From the NCBI RefSeq assembly GCF_963082655.1, contig NC_081555.1:146631517-146695516 (forward strand): a stretch of 64,000 bases of DNA, given 5' to 3'. This DNA is from Stomoxys calcitrans. Taxonomy: Eukaryota; Arthropoda; Insecta; Diptera; Muscidae. Position 1 is the stretch's first letter. Every line of letters begins with the position of its first letter. Position numbers and translations under genes: made by a program. Below, in pieces: positions 21,691-32,955 of the stretch. A model generated the notes under the pieces. That model had not been told where the DNA came from and made no database searches. It was given only the letters and a program-made list of their open reading frames with translations.

Positions 21691-23735
21691 ATGAGCCTAA
21701 AAACTTAAATCAGGAGATCGGCGTATGTATGTGGCAACTTTGTCCAAATATAGACCGATCTGAATCATATTGAACACGAATGTCGAAGAGCCCAATACAG
21801 CCCACAGTGCCAAATTTCAGCGAAATCGGTTAACAAACATGCTTTTATAGTCCCAAGAACTGAATTTGGGAGATCAGTATATACGGCAGTTATATCCAAA
21901 CATAACCCGATCTTGACCATACTCAGCACGAATATCGAAAAGTCTATCACAACTCGTTATACCTAATTTCTGAGAAATCGGACAATAAATGCACCTATTA
22001 TGGGCCCAAGACCTTTAATCAAGAGATCGATCTGTATGGCAGCTATATCCAAATTTGAATCGATCTAGGTACAAAATATAGAAGGATGTCGAGGGGCCTA
22101 ACGTAACTTACTTTCCTAAATTTCGACAAAATCGGACAATAAATGCGCCTTTTATGAACGCAATGCTATTAATCGAGAAATCGCCCTATATGGCAGCAAT
22201 ATCTAAATCTGGGCCTATCTAGGTCAAATTGAACAAAGATGTCGAAGTTCCTAACACAACTCACTTTCCCAAATTTCGGCGAAATCGGACAATAAATGCG
22301 CCTTTTATGGACTCAAAACCTTGAATCGAGAGATCAGTCTTTATAGCAGTTATATCCGAATCTAGATCTATCTAGGCTAAATTAAACAAGGAGGTCGAAA
22401 TGTCTGAAATTAACTCACGATCCCATATTGAACAAGGATGTCGAGAGTCTTAACACAACTCAATGTCTCAAATTTCAACAAAATCGGATAATATATGCGG
22501 CTTTTAAGGGCCTATGTGGGGCCCATCTTCGAACTTAACCTGCCTATGGACAAACAAAGAATCTGTGCAAAGTTTAAGCTCAATATCTGGTTATAGGGGA
22601 GAAATATCTGGTTATAGACCGATTTGGTCTATTTGGTCGGCAAAGTTGTTGAAAGTCATAAGGGAACACTATATGAAAAAATTTCAGCCAAATTGGATAA
22701 AAATCGCGGCTTGTAAGAGCTCAAGAAGACAAATCGGGATATCGGTTTATACGGGAGCTGTATCAAGTTTTTGACCGATTTAGATCATATTTGGTACAGT
22801 TGTACCAAGTACGTACTTGGTACAGTTGTACAGGAAACCGTATGCAAAATTTCAGCAAAATCGGATAAAAATTGCGTCTTTCAAAGGCACAAGAAGTCAA
22901 ATTGGAAGATCGATTCATATGGGAGCTGTATCAGGTTCTTCACCGATTTGGACTGCACTTAGCGTAGTTATTAAAAGTGAACCCAAAACACCATGTGCAA
23001 AATTTTAGCCAAATCGGATAAGATTTGCGCACTCCAGAAGCTCAAGAAGTCAAATAGTTAGATCGGTTTATAAGGGAGCTGTATCAGGTTAAAGACCGAT
23101 TTAAACCGTATTTTGCACAGTTGTTGGAATTGATACCAAAACACCATCTGCATTCAGCCAAATCGGATAAGAATTGCGCCCTCTAGAAGCTCAAGAAGTC
23201 TAATTAGGAGATTGGTTTATAAGGCAGCTATGTCAATTGCTTGTTCAAAGTGATACCAAAACACCACGTGCAAAATTTCAGCCAAATCGGATAAGAATTT
23301 CGCCCTCTAGAACCTCAATTTAGAGATCGGTTTATGTGGCGGCGACATCAGATTATGAACTTATGTAGACCATACTTGGTAAAGTTGTTGGATGTCATAC
23401 CGAAACGATATTTCAGCCGAATCGGATAAGAATTGCGCTTTCTAGAAGTTCAAGAAGTCTAATCGTGAGGTCGGTTTATATGGCAGCTATATCAGGTTAT
23501 AAACCGATTTGAACCACAATTGTTGAAAGTGATACCACAACACCATACACAATTTTAGCCAAATCGAATTAGAATTGCGCCTTTCGATAGACGGACGAAC
23601 ATGGCTAGATCGACTTAAAATGCCATGACGATCAAGAATATATATACTTTATGGGGTCTCCGACGAATATTTCGAGGTGTTACAAACGGAATGAGTTGAT
23701 TAGTATACCTCCATCCTATGGTGATGGGTATAATA
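21691..23735 (-). mobile_element. 153-bp-unit element(s), two fused arrays
   Basis: 21691-22530 is of the ATCGAGAGATCGGTCTATATGGCAG subtype. At about 22510-22610 the text GCCCATCTTCGAACTTAACC marks a junction, after which the GGGAGATCGGTTTATATGGGAGC subtype runs to the left end at 23735 (CTATGGTGATGGGTATA). The TA/core region is at 23630-23650. The 3' hairpin end is absent, having been replaced by the SINE. Confidence 0.75.
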
Positions 23736-23754
23736 ACGATGAATGTATGATGAA

Positions 23755-23813
23755 TATATCCATGGTGGTGGGTATCCAAAGTTCGGTACGGCCGACGTTT
23801 ATTTGTCGAACTT
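23755..23813 (+). repeat. 3'-end relic of a 153-bp-unit element
   Basis: GGTGGTGGGTATCCAAAGTTCGG, a damaged hairpin and TTTATTTGTCG. The rest is missing. Confidence 0.65.
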
Positions 23814-24512
23814 TTGATACCCTCTACCATAGGATTGGAGTATACTTATTTCGTCATTCCGTTTGTAACACATTGAAATATTGACCTGAGACCCAACAAA
23901 GTGTAAATGTTCTTGATCGTCCTGACATTCTAAGTCGATTTAGCCCTGTCCGACCGTCGGTAAAAAGCACGCTAACTTTCGAAGGAATAAAGCTAGGCGC
24001 TTGCAATTTTGCAGGTTTACTTTCTATTTATTAGTAAAAGTTGGCTGAGATTGTAAATGGGCTATATCGGTGCATGTTTGATATAGCTGTCATATAAACC
24101 GCTCCTGGATTTTGATTTCTTGAGCATATGGTTAAAATCGGTTAATAGTCTGATATAGCCGCCATATAAACCGATCTCGGGTCTTGGCTTCTTGAGCCTT
24201 TACAGTGCACTATTCTCCTCCGTTGTGGTGAAATTTTGCGCGATGTTTTTTATTATGAATTCAAACAACTTTGCCAAGTATGGTCTAAATCGGTTCATAA
24301 TCTGATATAGCAGCCATATAAACCGATCTGGGATCTTGACTTCTTGGGGCTCTAGACTGTGGAATTATTATCCGATGAATCTAAATTTTTGCATGAAATG
24401 TTTTGTTTTCGTTATCCTTTGTTTGCCTATAAACAAAGGATAACCGGCAAATAACTTGCAAATGCGATCCATGGTGAAGGGTATATACAATTCGGCACGC
24501 GTTTACTTGTTT
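23814..24512 (+). mobile_element. 153-bp-unit element, short complete copy
   Basis: The left end is TTTTGATACCCTCTACCATAGGATTGG and the right end GTATATACAATTCGGCACGCGTTTACTTGTTT. The (GTCY)n tract is decayed (CTGTCCGACCGTCGG). About 700 bp with roughly two array units. Confidence 0.75.
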
Positions 24513-25080
24513 ATTATGTGTGAGTGAATATTTCTATGTGGTTGGCTTGAAGTCTATGTGTGTGAGAGTTTTCAACTCAATTGGAAGCATGTAATGTGTT
24601 TAATTTCATGTACAACATAAATTTTCAATTAAGCAAATAAAATGGTGAGTTTGTTGCTGTTGCACATTTGTTGTTGTCTTTGTTGTTGTTACTGTATGTA
24701 TGTATATATGACTGGACCTCCACTATTGTTGAAATGCAATTGGGGTCCCGTCGTTTATTGTTCCCCAAAATAGAAATTTAATTTTAGCTATTTCAACCAT
24801 TCGGACTGTTATATTTAATTGGACGAATTTTAAAGTGAATGTATGGTATGTGTGGTGTGCTAGTGTGTGTGATGTTTATGCATTTGAATCGGAACTCATA
24901 CATGCCAGTATTGGTATTAAAATAATAAATTACTTACTATTTACTAATGAATTCGTTTAATCGATAACTTTTAAGGTCAACATTTAAAAATTTGATTAGT
25001 TTAGAGCCATAATGGTAGTTTATTGTTTCACATATCGAATAATGAATTAAAAAAGGCATATCATAGAGTAAATTGGGATT
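24513..25080. other. Non-coding, apparently single-copy DNA
   Basis: Contains a GTTGTT-rich run at 24649-24694. No gene seen. Confidence 0.5.
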
Positions 25081-25082
25081 TA

Positions 25083-25230
25083 TTGGGTTGCCCACAAAGT
25101 AATTGCGGATTTTTTTAAAAAGAGTAAATGCATTTTTAATAAAACTTAGAATGAACTTTAATCAAATATACTTTTTTTCTAAAGCACGCTAAAAGTAACA
25201 GTAAAAGCAATTACTTTTTGGGCAACCCAA
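25083..25230 (-). mobile_element. Mariner-derived miniature element, copy D (shortest)
   Basis: A 148-bp copy with TTGGGTTGCCC and GGGCAACCCAA ends and TA duplications at 25081-25082 and 25231-25232. Relative to copy A it lacks about 90 bp of the 5' side, leaving AAAGCAATTACTTTTTGG as the right end. Confidence 0.9.
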
Positions 25231-25905
25231 TACATTTTTGTGGGGAAAAATGAAATAAAAACAAGTAAAAGCGTGCCAAGTTCGGCCGGGTCGAATCTTG
25301 GGAACCCACCAACATGGATTCTGCTAAAAATTTATACAAAATAAATTTAGTTGAAAGGGCATAATTTTATTCTATATACCAAACTTCTGTCAAATCAGCA
25401 AAAATTAAAGCTTCTAGGAAACGAAGAGGGATGATCGAGAGACCGGTTTACATGGGAGCTATATCAGGTTATAGACCGATTTTGGCCGTGCTTGGCACAG
25501 TTGTTGGAAGTCATACCAAAACATGTAAAATTGCAGCCAAATCGGACAAAAATTGCGCCTTGTAAGAGCTCAAGAAATCAAACCGGAAGAGAGCTCTATA
25601 TGGGAGCTATATTAGCTTATGGGCCGATTTGGATCGTACCTACACAGTTATTGGAAGTCATAAAGGAACACTAAGTGGAAAAATTCAGCCAAATCAGACA
25701 AAAATTGCGGTTTGTTAGGACTCAAGAAGTTAAATCGGGAGATCAGTTTATATGGGAGCTATATCAGGTTCTTTACCGATTTAGACCGTACTTGGCACAA
25801 ATGTTGAAAGTAATAACGGAACTCCACGTGCAAAATTTCAGCCAAAATTGCGGCTTATAAGGGCTCATGAAATCAAATCGGGAGATCGGTTTATTTGGGA
25901 GTTTC

Positions 25906-28071
25906 TAGCCGAACCGGGCCCGCTTGGCTGCGCCTTCTTTAACTCTCTAATAATATTTAGGGTTGGGACATCTCGCCCTGAATGTGTATATCGAATTCAT
26001 GCCACTGTAGCCTATGTCCGCCTATAATGCTGAACGCCTGCGTTCAAATCATGGCGATAACATCGGACAACATTTAAAGCGGTGGTGATTCCTTCTTAAT
26101 GCTGGCGACATTTGGCATGCTTGGTCATGTAAAAAGTTCTCCCCAAAGAGATGTCGCACTGCGGCACCGCATTAGGACACGGCTATAAAAAAAACTCCCT
26201 TATCATTGAGTTTAAACTTGAATCGAAAAGCTTTCATTGATGTGTGGGAAAATTCCTGGGTAAATTTTTACTCCATTCCCAAATACCTTTCTTTCTACTT
26301 TCGTATTAGTAAATTAGAGAGTTTAGAGAGACACTTGGGTCTTAATGTAGATATACGCTTCTTGCTCTACGTTCAAATACATTTTATATGACCCCTATAA
26401 TGGCATGATCGGTAAATAAATTCTGTTTGAGGGTGGGATGGACCCCAGGGACTTTGTCCCGAAAATTAGTATCAATTTCCCGAAAAACAATCAATCTAAT
26501 CATCAAATAGCTTCAATATAATAGGGAGATGTTTTCGGGTGGGGCAGTTCCCCAAACACATGGCTCTTCAATTGGATATCAAATTCTTAAGCACCTTTCG
26601 TTTGAGCACTATATTGTCGTGATTGGTCTATATACCCATTTGGAGGGTTTTGGACGGTCTCCGACCCCAACAATAGAAACCATGTTTTGTTTTGACTGTG
26701 AGAGTGCAAAAAAATTTCTAACAAATCGCATTAGCAATCTCCGAGATCTGGTGGTTTTGAAAATTAGGGTAATGAGAATTGCTTTTTAGGGGAGGGATGG
26801 CACTCAGACATTGCGACTCAAATATGGATATCAAATTCGTGCTGTACTCCCGAATCCATTTAATGTGAGCCCCACATTGCCATGATCAGTAAATATGAAA
26901 TGTTTGGAGGGTGTTTTGGGGCTGGGGCGGCCACCTGCACTTTGACCTGATAATAGATACCGAATTCGTTTTAAAATCCTAAACACCGTTAATTTGAGCT
27001 CCATATTGCCATAATCGGAAATTAAGTTCCGTTTAGGGGGCGCTTTAGGACGTACCCCCATACACTTGGCTCCAAAATTGAATATCAAGTTCGTTTTCTA
27101 CTCTCATATACCTGTCATTTGAGTCCCATATTGTCATAATAGTTCAATCAACCTAATTTGACTTATTGAAAAGAAAAGCCCAACCTAGACTTGAACACAA
27201 ATTTTAATGGCATATCCGTAATCTACTTTCAAATACCTTTTATTTGAGTCCCATAGAGACATGGTCGGCTAATATGCCCATTTGGGGGTACTTGGGGGAG
27301 GGGCGACCTCCCATTACTTGGACCTAATTTCGTATGCCATATTTGTAGTCTACTGTGGAATACTTTTCATTTGAGGCCCATATTGACATGAACGTGGAAT
27401 ATATCTGTTTAGAGGAGTTTTTGGATTGGGGTACTTGGACCCAAATTTGAATACGATATTCGCTTTTTAGTCTCCAAAACCTTTCATTTGATATCCATAT
27501 TGTGCCTATCGGTCCACTGTCTGTTTGGGGGAATTTTAGGGTTGAGGCTGGCCGATGGATACTTAGATCTAAATTTTAATACTATGTTCGTATTCTATTT
27601 TCCAATACCTCTCAATCGATACTTATATTGTCCCGATCGGTCCACTTTTGATTTTGGGTGTTATTTTTGGGTAAGGGGAGGGTTCACCTCCTTCCGAAAT
27701 TAACAAACTATTAAGCCTATTTCTAGTTCCTAACCATATTTGCAATCTACTCCCGAATACCTTTCATTTGAATCCCATATTGTCATGATCGTTCAAAAAA
27801 TCTGTTTTAGGGGGTTTTGGGGTTGCGGCGACCCCCCAGTTTCTTGGTTCTAATGTTTAATATGAAATTCTTTCTCTACTTCTAAATACCTTTCATTGGA
27901 ATCCCATATTGTCCTGATCGGTCCACTTTTATTTTTAGGTAGTACTTTTGGGGTAAGGGGGAGGGTCCGCCCCCCTTCCGCTATCAAAAAATTATATAGC
28001 CAATGTTTCCTTCCAGACCAAAATTCAAGTTCAAACAAACAAACAAACATAAATTCAATTTTGTATATAAG
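25906..28071 (+). mobile_element. 131-bp-unit composite element carrying a SINE
   Basis: The left end is CTAGCCGAACCGGGCCCGC, then GCTGCGCCTTCTTTAAC. A SINE relic lies at 26001-26260. A degenerate tandem array follows whose key phrases are ACCTTTCATTTGAGTCCCAT, ATTGTCATGATCGG and TTTTGGGGT. The right end is a CAAACAAACAAACA stretch and TTTTGTATATAAGATA. Cleaner arrays elsewhere give a 131-bp period. No protein is encoded. Absence of an obvious target duplication and the defined ends would fit a Helitron-type element, but the class is not established. Confidence 0.7.
26001..26260 (+). mobile_element. tRNA-derived SINE relic inside a composite element
   Basis: Matches the SINE body (CATGTAAAAAGTTCTCCCCAAAGAG, GTCGCACTGCGGCACCGC, CTTATCATTGAGTTTAAAC). 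The A-box region is replaced by GCCACTGTAG. It shares the derived ACATCGGACAA with the copy at 54372-54660, which sits at the same place in the sister composite. Confidence 0.8.
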
Positions 28072-28410
28072 ATACCAGATTATAGACCTATTTGGACCGT
28101 ATTTGACACAGTTGTTGAAAGTCTTAACGGAACAGTAGATGTAAAATTTCAGCCGAATCGGACAAAAATTGCGGCTTGTAAGGGCTCAAGAAGTCAAATC
28201 GGGAGATCGACTTATATGGTTATGTAAATCTGAACCGATATGGCCCACTTTCAATCCTTTCGACCTCTGTCGAGATTTCGACAGACGGACAGACGGACAG
28301 ATAGACAGATTTAGAACGTCGAGACGATCAATAATACACATATTTTGTGGGGTGTTAGACAAATATTTCGAAGTGTTAGAAACAAAAGTATGTATAAGTA
28401 TGGTGGGTAT

Positions 28411-28497
28411 AACAAGTAAAAGCAAGCTAAGTTCGGCCGGACCGAATCTTATACACCCTCCACCATGGATCGCATTTGTCAAGTTCTTTGAATAATA
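28411..28497 (-). repeat. 3'-end relic of another 153-bp-unit element
   Basis: AAGTAAAAGCAAGCTAAG, the hairpin GTTCGGCCGGACCGAAT and CACCCTCCACCATGGATCGC, head-to-tail with the preceding element. Interrupted by the R1 3' UTR fragment. Confidence 0.75.
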
Positions 28498-28674
28498 ACC
28501 AGATATCGGGTCCACCTCGAAGTATTACGAAAGAGGTTCTGCGGTGGAATTAATCCCCAGGGGTGGCACAGGATGGGTTTTTATCCGGTGCCTTTGATAA
28601 CGGAGTCCGGCAAAAGGCGGGAGACGTATTCGTCACATGCGTAAAGAATTTTCCAATCGTGAACCGCAAAAAAA
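28498..28674 (+). mobile_element. R1-clade retrotransposon, 3' UTR fragment
   Basis: About 177 bp aligned end to end with 7520-7696: shared GGTCCACCTCGAAGTA, GGTGGAATTAA and CGTCACATGCGTAAAG. It ends in CCGC and a short A run. Extreme 5' truncation. I found no clear target duplication. Confidence 0.85.
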
Positions 28675-28894
28675 TGGTAAGTATTACCCAAATCGGTTTA
28701 TAACCTGATATATGTCCCATATAAACGGATATTCAGATTACTCTTCTACGACCCCAAAAAGCTCAAATTGTTACCTGATTCGGCAAAAATCGTTCAAATG
28801 TTATAGCCTTTTGAATGTTGGAAAAGTGGAAAGTGGTCAAATTTCACACCATGTGCTCATCCTGTGTTAAAGGTATGTCATCCTCTACAAATGT
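28675..28894 (+). repeat. Truncated 153-bp-unit array
   Basis: CCCAAATCGGTTTATAACCTGATAT and CCCATATAAACGGATATTCAG are array phrases; after 28800 the similarity fades. Confidence 0.55.
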
Positions 28895-29115
28895 CGACAA
28901 CATTTTTTTGACAGCTAAAAAGTTGTAGATTTATATCTAATCTTTTCGCCGTTTGGCCCACAGTGCATCTCCTTTTGGTGTTATTGTGATGCCTCTCCTA
29001 ATCCATAACACTTCCTGTAGGGCTGTGATAATGGTGGCTTTGTACTTCTCAAGTACATCCGCAAATCATGACATTTAATTTGTTTACAGTGTTTGTCAAC
29101 ATTGGGAGGTCCGTT
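28895..29115 (-). pseudogene. RTE-like non-LTR retrotransposon, endonuclease fragment
   Basis: The minus strand gives DVLEKYKATIITALQEV and LWIRRGITITPKGDALWAKR, matching the start of RTE-clade endonucleases (KYxADITAxQEVRW). The segment GTTATGGATTAG is also paralogous to 40780-40870. Too short to be functional. Confidence 0.65.
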
Positions 29116-29929
29116 GATGTTATTCCACTACCTTTAACACAGTTTTAAGATACTATAGCTTCCCCCAGATGACACCACGGAGAGGTTAGTGCCCACATTT
29201 GAAATGAAGGAGAAATTAAGATTAGCCTGGACTTCGCCAAGTTAAAGTCACTGCATAACGTTACTAGGCATCCACCAATCCCTACCTGACAATGTGTAGG
29301 ACCTGCTCAAACCTTCATAGAGTCCCTTACATAGAGTCCCTTACATAGTTACAAAAAAAGATTTTTCTTTGAATAAGTTTTCCCATCAAAATGTCCCGAA
29401 TTGGTTTAAAGCTAATATCTGATATGTTTTATTAAGGCTTGTCCCCAGGATTTTACCAAATATGTGTCAAACAATGGTTGAAGAGTCCACCCAACATTTT
29501 GACATGCATAGGCATATACCCTACAAACATTTTTTCATTATTTTGGAAGAGTGTTCGTTCCCGCGATGAATAAAAACATTTTCTGAAAGATTTTCACGCA
29601 AATGTTTTTCAGTATGAGTTGCGAAACACTCTTCTAGGGTATCATTGAACAATCCATTGCGTGTGCGGAAGTTTTAGCAACTCTTCGCGACGATTCTTTT
29701 ACAACCCATTGCGTTATAATCTTCCGTATGACTCGTGAAACACTCTTCCAGGTTACCATTGGTCAATCCATTGCATGTGCGGAAGTTGTAGCAACTCTTC
29801 AGGACAATTACGCAATCCCTTGCGTTATACTTGACGAGAAGATTTGTTTATTAATCACCTAAGTTGACATGCCGCAATTATTTTTATTTTCAAGCCTGGT
29901 GCGTTTAGGACTTGGCAAATAGACCAATA
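29116..29929. other. Unassigned DNA with a 114-bp tandem duplication
   Basis: Two copies of a 114-bp unit lie at about 29612-29838 (GAAACACTCTTC at 29623 and 29737, each with CAATCCATTGC and TGTGCGGAAGTT). Outside this I recognise nothing. Confidence 0.5.
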
Positions 29930-30147
29930 GTTTGTTCTATAAAATTGAACAATGACTTGTACTTATTAGACCACTCAATGTCCGTGCCGAATTTGGTCCA
30001 AATCGGTAAATATTTCGATATAGCTGCAATAGGGGCCTAAATTATGCATTTTTCATCGGATTATGACGTAAGGTGGTTTACATATATACCAGAGGTGGTG
30101 GGTATCCAAAGTTCGACCCGGCCGAACTTAACTCCTTTTTATTTTAA
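29930..30147 (+). repeat. 3' part of a 153-bp-unit element
   Basis: The last array unit, GGTTTACATATATACC, GGTGGTGGGTATCCAAAGTTCG, the hairpin GACCCGGCCGAACTT and CTCCTTTTTATTTT. Confidence 0.75.
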
Positions 30148-31267
30148 TTTTTTTTTTGAAGATTCGCTGAACGCTCTTCCAGAAGATTCGTCTTGATGGC
30201 ACAACTCCTCAGGAAGGGGAAATCGTCTTTGATTCTTTTTTTCTTTTAGAAGATTCAAAATGTTTGGCGATCAAAAATGTTTGCAGGGTATACGGGAATA
30301 TATGCATATTTATGTATGTTTCCCCCATTTAATTTGATTTGACTGCTTTTGAATATCAAAATGTTCATCCTAATCAAATGTCAACCTGCATAATTCATGA
30401 AACCAATTATGTAATCATATAAATTACTTAGCTGTCACATACTGCGTAAAATTTTATACAAAACGAGCCTACATGCATACATCTACACACATGTGTTGGT
30501 AACAAAAATCTCGAACAAGGAATCCAAAAACTTTACTTGTTTATGTTTTTGACATTTACCATAATATTAAGGTGACCGGGCAGTCGACAGCCTTACAGAG
30601 CGACTGACCGAAGGACCGCCTTCAACATTAAATTGACCCTTATCTGTGACACATAAGGTGTTATTAGAACGACAAAGGCTTGGGTCAAAAAGGACAATAA
30701 TACAGCAAATACCATGACATGGAATTCTTTTACATTTCCATGGAAGCACATACATGTGTGGGGAACATCGGCTTTCATGTGTGTGTGTGTGTGGGTATGT
30801 AATTTCCAAATCTTTTGTCTTACGAAATATTCCATGTTTATTAAATCAAAGCCTTAGGAAGAACATATTGTCAAGGTTTTGCTTTTGCAAACAAAGGACA
30901 CATATTTGAAAGTAATAAACATGAAATTTTTGTCATTCTCTTGCATTGTAAGAAAGGAAAAAGGAATGTGCTGCTTTTGTTAGACGTCATGTTGTTTTCT
31001 TTCGAATATGCAAAATATTAACCTAATGGGTTGTATACGTATATTATACGATCTTTCAAATGGGATTGGTATTTTATGACATTGGGCATTTGTGTAAAAT
31101 GAAAAGTTATTTGAACCTTATTATTGTCAGACATTTCTTGATCACAGTTTGTTGTTCGATGCAATTTTTCTTAATTAACTACATTGGAATAAAATAGATT
31201 AAATCTGCTGCCCAAGGGTATAGATTTTCGATTAACATCTACAAATGACATTTGCAAAGGTAATCAG
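30148..31267. other. Non-coding, apparently single-copy DNA
   Basis: A TG dinucleotide run lies at 30778-30793. Two overlapping 80-codon frames at 30567-30835 on the minus strand arise across that run and are not supported as genes. Confidence 0.5.
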
Positions 31268-32145
31268 AAACAAGTAAGAGCTTGCTAAGTTCGGCCAAGC
31301 CGAATCTTATATACCCTCCACCATTGATCGCATTTGTCGAGTTCTATGCGAATATTGAATAAGAACTGTTATGCAATTGGAACTATATCAAGTTATAGTA
31401 CGATTCGTACCATAAATGAATGCTGAACATTGTAGAAGTCATTGTGTAATATTTCAGTTCATTGGGATAATTATTGCGTCTTGTAGGGGCTCAAGAAGCA
31501 AAATCGGCAGATAGATTTATATGGTAGCTTTATCAAGCTATTGATCGATTCAGACCATATTAGACACGTATGTTGAAGGTCATGAGAGAAGCCGTTGTGC
31601 AAAATTTCAGACAAATCGGATGAGAATTGCGCCCTCTGGAGGTTCAAGAAGTCAAGATCCCAGATCGTTTTATATGGCAGCTATATCAAAACATGAACTG
31701 ATTTAAACTATACTTAGCGTAGTTGTTGGAAGCACTACCAAAACACTATGTGGAAAATTTCACCCAAATCGGATAAGAATTGCGACCTCTAGAGGTTCAA
31801 GAAGTCAAGACTCAAGATCGGTTTATATGGCAGCTATATCAAAACACGGACCGATTTGGCCCGTTTACAATACCAACCGACCTACACTAATGAAAAATAT
31901 TTTTGCAAAATTTCAAGCGGCTAGTTCTACTCCTTCGACAGTTAGTATGCTTTTGACAGACAGACGGATGGACGGACAGACAGACAGATGGACGGACAAA
32001 CAGACGGACGTGGCTAGATAGACTTAAAATGATATGACGATCAAGAATATATATACTTTATGTGGTCTTAGACGCATATTTCGAGGTGTTACAAACATAA
32101 TGACGAAATTAGTATACCCCCATCCTATTGTGGAGGGTATAAAAA
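31268..32145 (-). mobile_element. 153-bp-unit element, compact full-length copy
   Basis: About 878 bp with both ends: AACAAGTAAGAGCTTGC, a near hairpin GTTCGGCCAAGCCGAAT and CACCATTGATCGC at 31268-31327, and CCTATTGTGGAGGGTATAAAA at 32145. Three to four array units. A long (GTCY)n tract lies at about 31957-32010, then CAAGAATATATATAC. A good reference for the minimal family structure. Confidence 0.88.
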
Positions 32146-32149
32146 CAAG

Positions 32150-32841
32150 GATGGAAAACTTAGCACCTATCATTTTGAAGACTCTCTAAATAGGAATTAA
32201 GGACTGAGATTTGCAAATTTGCACTTCGAAAAGTCCTATTTATTCCCTGCAACACCAAAATTGTAGTTTTATGCCTTGGTCTTTTAAAGCCATAAGAACT
32301 ACAATTTTGGTCTGATCTTTACTAAATTTGGCATGAAGTGTTTTTTTGTTGATGTCTTAATAAATGTATACAATTTCATCATAATCGGTTAAGATTTAGA
32401 TATAGCTTCCACATATATCTTTCATCCGATGCGGCCTTTTAAGTCTTTAGTATCCACAATTTTGGTCCGATCCTTACAAAATTTAGCCTGAGATGTTTCG
32501 TGTAACATCTTAATACGTGTGCCAAATTTCATCAATATCGGTTCAGATTTAAATATAGCTCCCATATATGTCTTTCATCCGATTTGACCTATTTGGGCTG
32601 TAGAAGCCACAATTTTGGTCCGATCTTTACCAAATTTGGCAAGAAGTACTTTTTGCGACGTTCCAATATATATTTATCAAAATCGGATCAGATTTAAATA
32701 TAGCTGCCATATATACCCTTCATTCAATTTGACCTTTTAAGGCTAGAGAAGCCAGACTTTTGATCTGATATTTACCAAATTTGAAACGAAGCGTTTTTTT
32801 GACATCCCAATATGTGTGCTATATTTGTACAGAATCGGATC

Positions 32842-32920
<79 letters not shown>

Positions 32921-32950
32921 CCGATTTGGCCTTTTTAGACTCTAGCAGCC
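32150..32950 (+). repeat. Second-type tandem array
   Basis: Units carry CACAATTTTGGTCCGATC, ACCAAATTTGGC and TATATCTTTCATCCGAT. TTTTGG occurs at 32305, 32460 and 32613 (155 and 153 bp). The subtype differs in sequence from the main arrays but keeps the same period. The 3' end is interrupted by the AT run and the next element. Confidence 0.75.
32844..32918. repeat. (AT)n microsatellite, about 37 units
   Basis: An uninterrupted AT run inside a second-type array unit, at the place where other units read GCTGCCATATATACCC. The frame encoding alternating Tyr-Ile at this spot is an artefact. Confidence 0.95.
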
Positions 32951-32955
32951 ACAAT

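Larger units (their letters stand above)
25258..28410 (-). mobile_element. 153-bp-unit element split by a composite element
   Basis: The 3' terminus AACAAGTAAAAGCG and hairpin are at 25260-25310, and array units run to 25905. The array resumes at 28072 (CCAGATTATAGACC) and continues through the reversed (GTCY)n (GACAGACGGACAGACGGACAG, about 28280-28300) to the left end near 28410 (ATGGTGGGTATAACAAG). The inserted composite is 25906-28071. Confidence 0.8.

Noticed and set aside
30567..30835. Two overlapping 80-codon frames
   Set aside because: They overlap in different frames across a TG-repeat, typical of chance.
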